Source: Microbulbifer litoralis (GTDB taxonomy: Bacteria > Pseudomonadota > Gammaproteobacteria > Pseudomonadales > Cellvibrionaceae). From it: a stretch of DNA of 64,000 nucleotides. The stretch is from the NCBI RefSeq assembly GCF_023634065.1, contig NZ_JALKCV010000004.1:186001-250000 (forward strand), written 5' to 3'. The position numbers were made by a program, and so were the translations under genes. Numbering within the stretch: position 1 is the stretch's first letter; every line of letters begins with the position of its first letter. The notes under the pieces were generated by a model. It did no database searches and was not told where the DNA came from. It saw only the letters and a program-made list of their open reading frames with translations. Positions 30,099-39,108 of the stretch are shown one piece after another.

Positions 30099-31318
30099 CC
30101 GCGTTCTCCCCGTTGCGAGGCCCTTCGCGGTCCATCTCCAGCGGCGGTTTCGTCCCGCCGCGGGCCGGCATCGGTTTCAGCGCCGGCCACCTTGACCGGC
30201 ATGCCCTCGGTTACGGTGGTCAGCCGCGTGGTGACCAGGGTCTCGCCGCCGCCGAGCCCCTCGGCGATCACTGCATAGTCGCCGCTGAGGTAATCGATTT
30301 TTACCGGCTGGATACGGATGCCGCCATCCTCGACGACCCATACCCGATCGCCGTCCTGGACCGCCGTCAGCGGTACCCGCACCCGCTCCTGCTCGGTGCG
30401 GCCGGTCAGCTCGACCCGCGCCAGGTCGTTCAGCAGCAACTGTGGCTGGCCCGGCTTGTCGCGGGACAGCGGATCCGGCAATTCCACCAGTACCCGCGCC
30501 AGGCGGCCCTGTTCCTCCAGCACCGGGATCACACGCACGAACTCGCCGCGGCGGAAAACGCCGTCGGGCCACTGGCTGCCGTGGATCTGCACTTCGGTGT
30601 CGCCCTGGTCGAGCCGCTGCAACTGGCCCGCGGGCACTTCCACTTCAATCTGGAAACGGTCGGCACCCGCCAGGGTATAGATGGCGGTCCCCGGGGCCAC
30701 CCGGTCGCCCACATCCACACTGCGGCTCACCAGCAGGGCGTTGAAGGGCGCGCGGATTTCGGTCAGGCGCAGGTCCCGCCGGGCCAGCTTGACGTCCGCC
30801 TCTGCCGCATCCACCTGCGCCTGGGCGGCTGCCAGTTGCGGCTCGCGCAGTACCAGCGCGCGGTCCACCTCCGGCAGGCTGGTGCCCAGCAGTTCGTATT
30901 CCTCCCGCGCCACGGCGCGCTGACCCTGCTCCTGCTGCAGTCCGGCGCGACTCTCGGCCAGGGTGCTGCGGGCACCCTGCAGGGCCAGCTCGAAGGGCTC
31001 CTTCTCGATGCGCAGCAGCAGTTGGCCGCCGTCCAGGATCGAACCGGGCCCCAGGTCGTAGTCGAGCCACTCCACGCGGCCGTCCACCTGCGGCTGCAAC
31101 TCCACGGATTCCCGCGCCTGCACCTGCCCCAGGGCGGTCACGGTCAGCGGAAACTGCCCGACTTCCGCCTCCGTCACGGTCACCGTGGGCGCCGGCGCGG
31201 TGTGGGGGCCGCGGTGCAGTGTGGGTTTTTCCCGCAACAACCAGCTGGAAACCAGCACCGCCAGTACAATCAACCCCACGGGCAGCGCAAAATTCCAGTT
31301 CAAGCGTTTCAAATTCAA
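30095..31318 (-). CDS. RND efflux periplasmic adaptor (membrane fusion protein)
   Basis: A 407-residue adaptor linking the RND pump to the outer-membrane channel. It has an N-terminal membrane anchor (FALPVGLIVLAVLVSSWLL), a barrel-sandwich half-motif (ESVELQPQVDGRVEWLDYDLG, about 70-90), an alpha-hairpin (about 115-175), the second half-motif near IRAPFNALLVSRSVDVGDRV (about 190-210) and a beta-barrel region. The start is TTG 31318, which overlaps the outer-membrane factor stop (TTGA); GGGAGGG lies well placed upstream. The C-terminal 30 residues are charged and low in complexity. Confidence 0.92.
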   Translation of the reverse strand: MNLKRLNWNFALPVGLIVLAVLVSSWLLREKPTLHRGPHTAPAPTVTVTEAEVGQFPLTVTALGQVQARESVELQPQVDGRVEWLDYDLGPGSILDGGQLLLRIEKEPFELALQGARSTLAESRAGLQQEQGQRAVAREEYELLGTSLPEVDRALVLREPQLAAAQAQVDAAEADVKLARRDLRLTEIRAPFNALLVSRSVDVGDRVAPGTAIYTLAGADRFQIEVEVPAGQLQRLDQGDTEVQIHGSQWPDGVFRRGEFVRVIPVLEEQGRLARVLVELPDPLSRDKPGQPQLLLNDLARVELTGRTEQERVRVPLTAVQDGDRVWVVEDGGIRIQPVKIDYLSGDYAVIAEGLGGGETLVTTRLTTVTEGMPVKVAGAETDAGPRRDETAAGDGPRRASQRGERG

Positions 31319-32772
31319 CGGTTACCCTCCCGGTACAACTCCAACTCCACCGGCTCGGCACTGGGCAGGTCCGCCATCGGCAGGCCGCCGGACAGTGCGC
31401 GGTAAAGTGTCACGCGATTCTCGATCAGTTCCCGCCGCGCCGTCAGCAACTGCTGCTCGAGGCTCTGCTGGCTGGTGGTGGCGGTGAGCACATTGAGGAA
31501 ATCCACGGTGCCGCGGCTGTAGGAACGACGCTGGCGCACCACCAGTTGGTCCGCCAGGCGCGCGCGCTCGCGCAGGTGCACCAGCCGCTGGCGCACCGAC
31601 TGCTCCTCGATCAGGGCCTGTTCCACCTCGGACAGCGCCTGCACCACGGTGTCGCGGTAGAGCGCCCAGCGCTCCTGCAGCACCGCGTCCTGCTGGTCCT
31701 GTGCGGAGGACAGCTGGCCGCCGTCAAAGATCACCCCTTCCAGCCCCGCGGTCACGGTCATCAGCCAGTCGTCGACGATATCGCCGATGGCGGTGCCGCC
31801 GCCACTGGCCACCGCGGCCAGGCTCAGGGTCGGCAGGCGGTCCGCCCAGGCCTGGTCCGCCAGATAGTAGCCCTGCAGCAACTCGCGCTGCGCCTGGCGC
31901 ACGTCCGGGCGGCGCAACAGCAATTCCGAGGGCACGCCGGTGTCCGGCAGCGCTGGCAGCGCCGGCAGGCCGGACGCCATCTGCAGCTCACCGGCGAGGC
32001 GCTGGCTGCTGATTCCCAGCAGCGCCGCCAGCTGCACTTTCAGGGTCTCGATATTGTTCTCGATATCCTGCAGTTCCTGCTCCGACTCCTGGACCAGCTG
32101 CCGCTGCTGCAGTACGTCCGCGGCCGTGGTCACACCGCCGCCGAAGCGCAGTTCGAGCACCTTGAGCGTCTTGCGGTTGACCTCCAGCTGTTGTTGCAAC
32201 AGTTCCCGCTGGCCCCACTGTTCGCGCAGCTGCAACCAGGTGGTCGAGACCTCCGCCGCCAGGCTCAGGGCCGCGGTCTGCAGGGCATCCTCCTGGGCCA
32301 GGCGGCCCGCCTCGGCGGCGCGGGCACCGGCGCGCACGCGGCCCCAGAGATCCACCTCGTAGCTGGCGGCCAGGCGGCCACTCCAGCTGTTGCCCTCGTT
32401 CTCACTGCCGGAGAAGTCGAAGCCACTGGAGTCGGCCCGGCGCTGCTCGGAGTTTTCCAGGCTGCCGGTGATCCGCGGCCAGAACCCGGAGCGGGCACCG
32501 CGGGCCGCGGCATCCGCCTGCTCCAGGCGCCACAGGGTGGCCTGCAGGTCCGGGTTGTCGCGCAGCGCGAGCTGCACCAGGCGGTCCATCTGCGGGTCGC
32601 CGAAGGTGCGCCACCAGCGCACATCGGCGCTGCCGCTGCCGGAGGCGCGGAAGCTGTCCGGCAGGCCCAGGGCCCGCTGCGGCAGGTCCGGCGGCAGCGT
32701 CTGCGCGGCACAGGCGGTCAGCAGCGGAAGACAGGAAATCGCGCAACGGCGCAGTGCGAGTAAAAAATTCAC
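31315..32772 (-). CDS. TolC-type outer-membrane efflux lipoprotein
   Basis: An outer-membrane factor of the NodT/OprM type. The signal sequence ends in a lipobox (LLTAC), so the cysteine should be lipidated. Two OEP repeats follow (about 55-255 and 265-475), with WWRTFGDPQMDRLVQLAL at the start of the first and LLLRRPDVRQAQREL at the start of the second. GTG 32772 is chosen because AAGAG lies seven bases upstream; an earlier GTG (32793) would add seven residues but has no ribosome site. It is first of three overlapping genes (channel, adaptor, pump), divergent from gcdH. Confidence 0.92.
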   Translation of the reverse strand: MNFLLALRRCAISCLPLLTACAAQTLPPDLPQRALGLPDSFRASGSGSADVRWWRTFGDPQMDRLVQLALRDNPDLQATLWRLEQADAAARGARSGFWPRITGSLENSEQRRADSSGFDFSGSENEGNSWSGRLAASYEVDLWGRVRAGARAAEAGRLAQEDALQTAALSLAAEVSTTWLQLREQWGQRELLQQQLEVNRKTLKVLELRFGGGVTTAADVLQQRQLVQESEQELQDIENNIETLKVQLAALLGISSQRLAGELQMASGLPALPALPDTGVPSELLLRRPDVRQAQRELLQGYYLADQAWADRLPTLSLAAVASGGGTAIGDIVDDWLMTVTAGLEGVIFDGGQLSSAQDQQDAVLQERWALYRDTVVQALSEVEQALIEEQSVRQRLVHLRERARLADQLVVRQRRSYSRGTVDFLNVLTATTSQQSLEQQLLTARRELIENRVTLYRALSGGLPMADLPSAEPVELELYREGNR

Positions 32773-32988
32773 CAAAAGACTCTTAAAAGGCACCAGCTTG
32801 TAAAATTATTCGCGACTATTATGGGGGGCGACCTTGCCCCTGCAAGGAGATTTACCGTTGTTTACGCTCGCCCTGCCGGTCCGCTACAGGTGCCGCGCGA
32901 CGCGGACTCCGGTATGATGCAACCCCATAAGACCGGCCGGACACACCGGCGGTAACGGGAAAACGGAAGAAGTAGACGAGATATTGCC

Positions 32989-34173
32989 ATGAGTAAACAT
33001 CAGCCACTCGCCCACTGGGATGACATCCTGCTGCTGGACCGCCAACTGACCGACGAAGAGCGCATGGTGCGCGACAGCGCGTACGAGTACTGCCAGAGCA
33101 AACTGATGCCGCGGGTCCTCGAAGCGAACCGCAACGAGATTTTCGACCGCGAGATCATGAACGAGATGGGCGAACTGGGCCTGCTGGGTTCCACCATTCA
33201 CGGCTACGGTTGCGCCGGCCTCAACTACGTCTCCTACGGCCTGGTGGCCCGCGAGGTGGAACGCGTGGATTCCGGTTACCGCTCGGCGATGAGCGTGCAG
33301 TCCAGCCTGGTGATGTACCCCATCTCCGCCTACGGCAGCGAAGCCCAGAAAGAGAAGTACCTGCCCAAGCTGGCCACCGGAGAGTGGATCGGCTGCTTCG
33401 GCCTGACCGAGCCGGACGCCGGCTCCGATCCGGGCGGCATGAAGACCCGCGCCAGGAAAGTGGATGGCGGCTACCGCCTGACCGGATCCAAGATGTGGAT
33501 CACCAACAGCCCCATCGCCGATGTATTCGTGGTCTGGGCCAAGGACGACGAGGATGTGATCCGCGGCTTCGTGCTGGACAAGGGCATGGAGGGCCTCTCG
33601 GCACCGAAGATCGAGGGCAAGTTCTCCCTGCGCGCCTCCATCACCGGCGAGATCGTCATGGACAACGTCTTCGTTCCGGAAGAGAACAAATTCCCCCACG
33701 TCGGCGGCCTGCGCGGCCCCTTCGGCTGCCTGAACCGCGCCCGCTATGGCATCTCCTGGGGCGCCATCGGCGCAGCGGAATTCTGCTGGCACGCCGCGCG
33801 CCAGTACGGCCTGGACCGCAAGCAGTTCGACAAGCCGCTGGCACAGACGCAGCTGTTCCAGAAAAAACTCGCCGACATGCAGACCGAAATCACCCTGGGC
33901 CTGCAGGCCTCCCTGCGCGTCGGCCGCCTGATGGACGAGAACGGGGACTTCGACCCGACCATGATCTCGCTGGTCAAACGCAACAACTGCGGCAAGTCCC
34001 TGGACATCGCCCGCGTGGCCCGCGACATGCACGGCGGTAACGGCATCGCCGACGAGTTCCACGTGATCCGCCACGTGATGAACCTGGAAGCGGTGAACAC
34101 CTACGAGGGTACCCACGATGTGCACGCGCTGATCCTGGGTCGCGCGCAGACCGGGCTGCAGGCATTCTTCTGA
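32989..34173 (+). CDS. gcdH: Glutaryl-CoA dehydrogenase
   Basis: A 394-residue FAD acyl-CoA dehydrogenase that oxidises and decarboxylates glutaryl-CoA to crotonyl-CoA in lysine and tryptophan breakdown. [18 protein letters not shown] (about 97-114), [21 protein letters not shown] (about 130-150) and the C-terminal [20 protein letters not shown], with catalytic E373, are typical of the glutaryl-CoA subgroup. The arginine in the RSAMSVQSS motif is the carboxylate-binding residue in this subgroup. It is transcribed alone from a gap shared with the efflux operon. A CaiB-type CoA-transferase that could activate glutarate lies 13 kb away. Confidence 0.93.
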   Translation: MSKHQPLAHWDDILLLDRQLTDEERMVRDSAYEYCQSKLMPRVLEANRNEIFDREIMNEMGELGLLGSTIHGYGCAGLNYVSYGLVAREVERVDSGYRSAMSVQSSLVMYPISAYGSEAQKEKYLPKLATGEWIGCFGLTEPDAGSDPGGMKTRARKVDGGYRLTGSKMWITNSPIADVFVVWAKDDEDVIRGFVLDKGMEGLSAPKIEGKFSLRASITGEIVMDNVFVPEENKFPHVGGLRGPFGCLNRARYGISWGAIGAAEFCWHAARQYGLDRKQFDKPLAQTQLFQKKLADMQTEITLGLQASLRVGRLMDENGDFDPTMISLVKRNNCGKSLDIARVARDMHGGNGIADEFHVIRHVMNLEAVNTYEGTHDVHALILGRAQTGLQAFF

Positions 34174-34213
34174 GCTCGGGACCCGGGGCGGCGCCGCGCC
34201 GCCCCGGGGTCGA

Positions 34214-34235
34214 TGGTGCGCACAGCGCACCCTAC
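34214..34235. repeat. Half copy of the GTGCGCC-type palindrome
   Basis: The block GGTGCGCACAGCGCACCCTA matches the right half of the element at 4590-4644. It lies between gcdH and the UPF0126 gene. Confidence 0.65.
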
Positions 34236-34268
34236 TCTTGCTCTTGAAACCGGACCCCGCCTCCGCCA

Positions 34269-34892
34269 ATGGAACAACTACTGTACTGGTGCGACCTGTT
34301 CGGCATAGTCGTGTTCGCCTTTACCGGCGTACTCGCCGCGGGCCACAAACAGATGGACCTGTTCGGTGCAGTGGTCCTCGCCTGCGTCACCGCCACCGGC
34401 GGCGGCACCACCCGCGATATCATTCTCGATGTGCCGGTCTTCTGGCTGCAGGACAGCCACTACCTTTGGATCGCCACCGCGACCGGCGTGGTCAGCTTTT
34501 ACCTGATCCGCTACCTGCAGGTGCCCATGCGCCTGCTGATGATTGCCGATGCCCTGGGCCTGTCGGTGTTCGTGGTCATCGGCACGCAGAAGGTGCTGGC
34601 GCTGGGACACTCGCCGGCCATCGCCATCGTCATGGGGGTGATGACCGGTACCTTCGGCGGCCTGATCCGCGACCTGCTGGCCGGCGACATCCCACTGCTG
34701 CTGCGCCGCGAGATCTATGCCACCGCCGCGCTCAGCGGCGCCGCGGTGCTGGTCCTGCTGGATGCCAGCGGGAAGGTGCCGGGCAGCCTGGTGGTCGCTA
34801 CTGGTATACTGGTCACCCTGGCGATCCGGCTGGCGGCCCTGCGCTGGAATCTGTCGGCCCCGATCGCCCGCTTTGGGCCCTCAAACAGGTAG
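34269..34892 (+). CDS. UPF0126/TRIC-like membrane channel protein
   Basis: A 207-residue inner-membrane protein with the duplicated UPF0126 unit: first repeat LFGIVVFAFTGVLAAGHKQMDLFGAVVLACVTATGGGTTRD (about 10-50), second repeat ALGLSVFVVIGTQKVLALG ... GVMTGTFGGLIRDLLAGDIP (about 95-140). About seven hydrophobic segments are visible. Structures of family members show trimeric cation channels related to TRIC; the physiological role in bacteria is unclear, and a glycine-transport role has been proposed for some. It is followed after seven bases by a lipoprotein hydrolase gene. Confidence 0.88.
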   Translation: MEQLLYWCDLFGIVVFAFTGVLAAGHKQMDLFGAVVLACVTATGGGTTRDIILDVPVFWLQDSHYLWIATATGVVSFYLIRYLQVPMRLLMIADALGLSVFVVIGTQKVLALGHSPAIAIVMGVMTGTFGGLIRDLLAGDIPLLLRREIYATAALSGAAVLVLLDASGKVPGSLVVATGILVTLAIRLAALRWNLSAPIARFGPSNR

Positions 34893-34899
34893 TAACGCC

Positions 34900-36510
34900 G
34901 TGTCAGTCTCCCTCCTCCGCAACGCTTTTCTGCTCGCCCTCGCCTGCTTCGCTCTCAGCGCCTGTGACCGCGGCACCTCGCAGCAGCAGGTGGAAAACCC
35001 CACCCGCCTGATTCCCAAGCCCTGCTGGTTCGAGACCGATCGCAACTGGCCGTTGACCCAGTGCTACATGATGGAAGTGCCGGAGAACTACGCAAAGCCC
35101 GCCGGGCGCAAGGTGCAGTTCCCGGTGGTGCGCTTCCGCGCGATCGAGCCAGACGGCGCCAAGCAGCCGCTGTTGCACCTGGGGGCCGGCGGCCCCGGCG
35201 CCAGCATGGGCCTGGAACCGGAGAACGCCAGCGACTGGCTGTGGCTGAACTACGCCGCCATGACCGTCGACGACGGCCGCGACCTGATCCTGATGGATCC
35301 CCGCGGCACCGGCATGTCCGAGCCGCGCCTGACCTGCAGCGAGTTTATCGAGGACGCCGACACCGCATTCCGGCGCAACCTGATGCCGGACGAGGAGAAC
35401 CGCGTGTTCACCTACAGCATGGAACGCTGCTACAGCCGGCTGAGCAAAGAGGCGGACCTGGCCCAGTACAACAGCGCCGTGATCGCGCGCGACGTGGACG
35501 CCCTGCGCCGGCAACTGGAAGTGGAGAAATTCAATCTCTACGGCGTCTCCTACGCCTCCCGCTATGCACTGACCGTTGCCCGGGACTACCCCGAAGCCGT
35601 GCGCGCACTGGTGCTGAACAGCGCCGTCTTCCCGGACATCATCTACACCCAGCAACTGGCCCAGGACTCCCTCGATGCCTACCAGCGCGGCCTGCAGTAC
35701 TGCCTCGACGACAAGCTCTGCCACAGCCGCTACCCGGACCTGAAACGGCGCCTGGAAAACCTGGTGCAGACACTGGACGAGGAACCGGTCACGGTACCGG
35801 TCGAGCACCTTTACTCCGAGGAGGAATACCCTTTCGTGCTGAACGGCCAGCGACTGCTTCGGGTACTGTTCCAGGCGCTCTACAACGAGAATTTCTACAG
35901 CGAACTGCCGGAAGTCATCGAGGGGCTGGAAGAAGGCAATGTGGAGCCGGTCAAAAAACCCGTCGCCGGTTTCATGAACATCCTGCTGGACCCCTACTTC
36001 GGCGATGCCGCCGGCATCAGCCATTTCTGCTATGAGGAGGCGCCGTTTGTCGATTTCGACAAGGCCCGGGCCAGCGCCGCCGACAGCGGTGTGCTCGGCG
36101 GCCCGGTGCGCACGGATCTCAGCCTGATGCAGGTACAGTGCCGCATCTGGGCCATTCCCAGCGCGCCGCTGCTGGAATCCCGGCCCATACAGCCCGCCAG
36201 CCCGGTCATGGTATTGCACGGCGGACTCGATCCGGTACTGGCGGCCGAGGATGCGGACGAGGCCAGGCGCAAACTACCCAACCACCAGTGGCTGCTGTTC
36301 CCGAAACTGGCCCACGATGTCATTTCCGCGAGCAACTGCGCCGAACAGGCGGCGGGACGCTTTCTCGACGACCCCGAGCAGCAACAGCGGGAGTCCGCCA
36401 TGCGGTGCCGCCGCGAGGAACTGGCGGCGCAGCGGCAACCGGAGGGAGACGAGCAGCCGGCGCCGGAGGCCAGCACCGCCGGCGATACGGAACCGCCATC
36501 GTCGAGCTAG
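34900..36510 (+). CDS. Alpha/beta hydrolase lipoprotein (TAP-like C-terminus)
   Basis: A 536-residue exported hydrolase starting at GTG 34900. The signal sequence ends in a lipobox (LSAC, lipidated C22). The catalytic domain carries LHLGAGGPGASM (oxyanion-hole motif, about 88-100), LMDPRGTGMSEP (about 130-141) and GVSYASRYAL with nucleophile S217. The C-terminal SPVMVLHGGLDPVLA resembles the TAP C-terminal domain of proline iminopeptidase-like tripeptidyl aminopeptidases and contains the catalytic aspartate; FPKLAHDVI supplies the histidine. It probably trims peptides or esters at the envelope. The last 35 residues are a Pro/Glu/Ser-rich tail. It is likely co-transcribed with the UPF0126 gene. 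Confidence 0.88.
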   Translation: MSVSLLRNAFLLALACFALSACDRGTSQQQVENPTRLIPKPCWFETDRNWPLTQCYMMEVPENYAKPAGRKVQFPVVRFRAIEPDGAKQPLLHLGAGGPGASMGLEPENASDWLWLNYAAMTVDDGRDLILMDPRGTGMSEPRLTCSEFIEDADTAFRRNLMPDEENRVFTYSMERCYSRLSKEADLAQYNSAVIARDVDALRRQLEVEKFNLYGVSYASRYALTVARDYPEAVRALVLNSAVFPDIIYTQQLAQDSLDAYQRGLQYCLDDKLCHSRYPDLKRRLENLVQTLDEEPVTVPVEHLYSEEEYPFVLNGQRLLRVLFQALYNENFYSELPEVIEGLEEGNVEPVKKPVAGFMNILLDPYFGDAAGISHFCYEEAPFVDFDKARASAADSGVLGGPVRTDLSLMQVQCRIWAIPSAPLLESRPIQPASPVMVLHGGLDPVLAAEDADEARRKLPNHQWLLFPKLAHDVISASNCAEQAAGRFLDDPEQQQRESAMRCRREELAAQRQPEGDEQPAPEASTAGDTEPPSSS

Positions 36511-36589
36511 TCCGAAGTAATACAGCGGCTGGACAAACCGCGACTTTCCGCTTAATTTCTTCAGCATAACGATAAAAAACGACACGACC

Positions 36590-37456
36590 ATGCGCGAAGA
36601 TTCCGTTATCGAAGTCCGGCAGTTGGCGGATCTGCTATCACAGCCCGGCCAGCAGCCACTGCTGCTGGACTGCCGCTACGACCTCACCGCCCCCGACGCG
36701 GGCGAGCGCGCGTTCGCCGCGGCCCACATTCCCGGCGCCCGCTACGCGAGCCTGCACCGGGACCTGTCCGGTCCGCTGCAGCGCTACGGCGGCCGCCATC
36801 CCCTGCCCCCGGCAGACGAGTTCCAGCGTTTCGCCCGCGCGGCGGGTATCGGCCGCGACAACCCCGTGATCCTGTACGACGACAGCCGCATCGCCTTCGC
36901 CGCCCGCGCCTGGTGGCTGTTGCGCCATTTCGGTCACCGGCGTGTAGCAATCCTGAACGGCGGTTTTTCCGCCTGGCGCGATGCCGGCCTGCCGCTGGAA
37001 AGTGGCGCCGCACGGCCGCGGGCAGAGGGCAACTTCACCGCTGACCCCGACACCAGCTCGCTGGTGCAACACGGGGAAATCTACCGGCAACTGGACAACC
37101 CGCCGTGGCAACTGATCGATGCCCGCGACCCGCAACGTTTTGCCGGTGTGGAGGAACCCCTGGACCCGATCGCCGGGCATATCCCCACGGCCCTCAACAA
37201 GCCGTGGCAGGGCGTCACAAGGGAAGACGGCACCATCAAGGGCCGCAGTGAGTTACTGGAACACTGGCGGGATATACCGGCGGACGAGCAGCTGTTGAAT
37301 TACTGCGGCTCGGGCGTGACAGCCTGCGTCAATCTCTTCTCCCTGCACCTGATCGGCCGCGGCGATGCCCTGCTCTACCCGGGCAGCTGGAGCGACTGGT
37401 GTGCGCATATGCTGTTTCCAGCGACCGGCGAGCCGCACGCTATCGGCAGTACATAG
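36590..37456 (+). CDS. Two-domain rhodanese (mercaptopyruvate/thiosulfate sulfurtransferase)
   Basis: A 288-residue protein with two rhodanese domains (about 5-130 and 155-280). The active-site loop in the second domain is CGSGVTAC with nucleophile C239. The CG[S/T]GVT form is usual for 3-mercaptopyruvate sulfurtransferases, so mercaptopyruvate is a likelier donor than thiosulfate. The first domain has the DCRYDLTAPDAGERAFAAAHIPGARY signature and no catalytic cysteine. It should be cytoplasmic. It stands alone, 79 bases after the hydrolase gene. Confidence 0.9.
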   Translation: MREDSVIEVRQLADLLSQPGQQPLLLDCRYDLTAPDAGERAFAAAHIPGARYASLHRDLSGPLQRYGGRHPLPPADEFQRFARAAGIGRDNPVILYDDSRIAFAARAWWLLRHFGHRRVAILNGGFSAWRDAGLPLESGAARPRAEGNFTADPDTSSLVQHGEIYRQLDNPPWQLIDARDPQRFAGVEEPLDPIAGHIPTALNKPWQGVTREDGTIKGRSELLEHWRDIPADEQLLNYCGSGVTACVNLFSLHLIGRGDALLYPGSWSDWCAHMLFPATGEPHAIGST

Positions 37457-37495
37457 ATACTCAGGTTTCGGAGTCCGGGATTGCAAATCGACAGG

Positions 37496-37591
37496 CGCAG
37501 CCGGATGGAGCGCAGCGGAATCCGGGAACAGGGAGCGGCCCTCTGGATCACAATCCCGGATTCTGGCGCTGCGCGCCTTCATCCGGGCTAC
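37496..37591. repeat. Dispersed ATCCGG-type intergenic repeat, inverted pair
   Basis: Two inverted blocks: CCGGATGGAGCGCAGCGGAA with flanking bases at 37496-37527, and TCCCGGATTCTGG ... TTCATCCGGGCTAC at 37554-37591. They match the block at 20372-20408. The element lies between convergent sulfurtransferase and msrA genes. Confidence 0.8.
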
Positions 37592-37653
37592 ACCGGCCAG
37601 TCACTGTGAGCCCCGAAACTTGAGATAGATAGAGAGCAACGGGCAATCATTGC

Positions 37654-38283
37654 CTATCGAATCAGGCAGGCTCCGGTCCCCGCCAGGCCACAATATCCCT
37701 GCGGATTCTTGGCCAGGTACTGCTGGTGATCCTCCTCGGCATAGTAGAAGGTGGGTGCCGGGGCTATTTCGGTGGTGATGCTACCGAGTCCCTGCCCTTC
37801 CAGTGCCTGCTGGAATTCCGCCTCGGTTTCCCGTGCGAGCTCCAGCTGTCCGTCGCCGTAACAGAAGATGCACGAGCGGTACTGGGTACCCAGGTCGTTG
37901 CCCTGGCGCATGCCCTGGGTCGGGTCGTGCTCCTCCCAGAAACGCCGCAGCAGCTCGCGGTAGGAGACCTTCTGCGGATCGAACACCACCAGCACCACTT
38001 CGGCGTGGCCGGTGCCGCCGCTGCAGACTTCGCGATAGTGGGGATTGGGAGTCACGCCGCCGGCGTAGCCGGCCGCAGTACTGTAGACGCCGTCGATTTC
38101 CCAGAAGAGCCGCTCGGCGCCCCAGAAGCACCCCATACCAAAAACGGCCTTTTCCATTCCAGCTGGAAACGGTTCCACCATGGTGTGGCCGGAGACATAG
38201 TGCTTGCCGCTGATCGGCATGGCTTCGTCGCGGCCGGGCAGCGCATCGGCTGCGCTGGGAATCTTCGACTTGTCGTACTGCAT
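37654..38283 (-). CDS. msrA: Peptide methionine-S-sulfoxide reductase
   Basis: A 209-residue MsrA that reduces the S-form of methionine sulfoxide in proteins. The catalytic C52 is in [10 protein letters not shown]. The substrate-binding [19 protein letters not shown] stretch follows, and resolving cysteines lie near the end ([14 protein letters not shown]). ATG 38283 is chosen for its AAGAGGT ribosome site; about 25 N-terminal residues precede the usual family start, as in longer E. coli-type MsrA. It is 40 bases downstream of the methyltransferase gene and may share its transcript. Confidence 0.95.
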   Translation of the reverse strand: MQYDKSKIPSAADALPGRDEAMPISGKHYVSGHTMVEPFPAGMEKAVFGMGCFWGAERLFWEIDGVYSTAAGYAGGVTPNPHYREVCSGGTGHAEVVLVVFDPQKVSYRELLRRFWEEHDPTQGMRQGNDLGTQYRSCIFCYGDGQLELARETEAEFQQALEGQGLGSITTEIAPAPTFYYAEEDHQQYLAKNPQGYCGLAGTGACLIR

Positions 38284-38323
38284 CTTGTTACCTCTTGCAT
38301 AAGGAGCGCGTAAGTAAGAAGCA

Positions 38324-38938
38324 TCACTGCTCGGCAATCATCAGGCAGCCGCTCGCTTTCATCGGCCGCCGGATCTCCCGCTCCTCGTAAGTCGCGCCCA
38401 GTTTGTCCTCGGCGCGTTCGGCCAGGCTCCGGAACGGCGGGCGCCCGGGATCTGCCAGCACCACCCGTTGCACGCCGGCCTGCAGGGCCCGGCGAGTGAG
38501 ATTGTACAGCGGATTCTCCAGTTTATCCCAGAAGCAGATGTCGGTGCCGATCACCGCGTCGAAACCCGCCAGGTCCGCCCTGCTCACTTTCTCATAGCGG
38601 CAGCGCCAGGTATCGACGGACACCCTGTTGAGCCCGGCGTGGTAGTGCACAAACGGGAAGACACTGGGGTCCGCATCCAGGCCCGTCACCCTGGCGCCGA
38701 ACCTCTTCGCACAGAAGATGCCGCCGAGCCCCCAGCCGCAACCGATATCGAGCACCCGCGCGCCTTTCTCCAGCGGTGTGCGCTGCAGGTAATCCATCAT
38801 CAGGCAGGAGCTTTTCCAGAATTTGTTGCCGTGCAGTGCCGGCTCGCCCGCCTCGCGGCGCAGCTTGCGTATATCGGGGTGGGCGTTTTTTCTCACGGTC
38901 AAACCAAAGAGGCGCCGACTCAGATCATTGGAAGCCAT
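38324..38938 (-). CDS. SAM-dependent methyltransferase, METTL/Nnt1-like
   Basis: A 204-residue class I methyltransferase. SAM-binding motif I is [30 protein letters not shown] (about 61-90), and a GTDICFWD motif (about 131-138) corresponds to motif IV. The N-terminus ([23 protein letters not shown]) and the [15 protein letters not shown] stretch resemble the eukaryotic-like protein-lysine methyltransferase family 16. The substrate is unknown. ATG 38938 is chosen by similarity in length; AAGGAG lies 13 bases upstream, rather far, and codons up to 39022 remain open. Confidence 0.75.
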   Translation of the reverse strand: MASNDLSRRLFGLTVRKNAHPDIRKLRREAGEPALHGNKFWKSSCLMMDYLQRTPLEKGARVLDIGCGWGLGGIFCAKRFGARVTGLDADPSVFPFVHYHAGLNRVSVDTWRCRYEKVSRADLAGFDAVIGTDICFWDKLENPLYNLTRRALQAGVQRVVLADPGRPPFRSLAERAEDKLGATYEEREIRRPMKASGCLMIAEQ

Positions 38939-39108
38939 TGCTAGCGACAATCTCCTTCTGGGGGTAGTGAAATCATCCGGAAAAAGGCAGTGAATGCCAA
39001 ATCCCTGCCAGTTTATCGACAAATCCCCAAAGCTTCAGCCCGCTCGACTACATTTCATGGCGTCTCCTTGGATTTTTTGCATACCACAGGGAATTGTGTG
39101 AGCGCTAA

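Noticed and set aside
27360-30278. Very long open frame (972 codons) on the plus strand
   Set aside because: It is antisense to the clearly coding RND pump; high GC and codon bias keep the opposite strand open. The product is His/Gln/Arg-rich and matches nothing.
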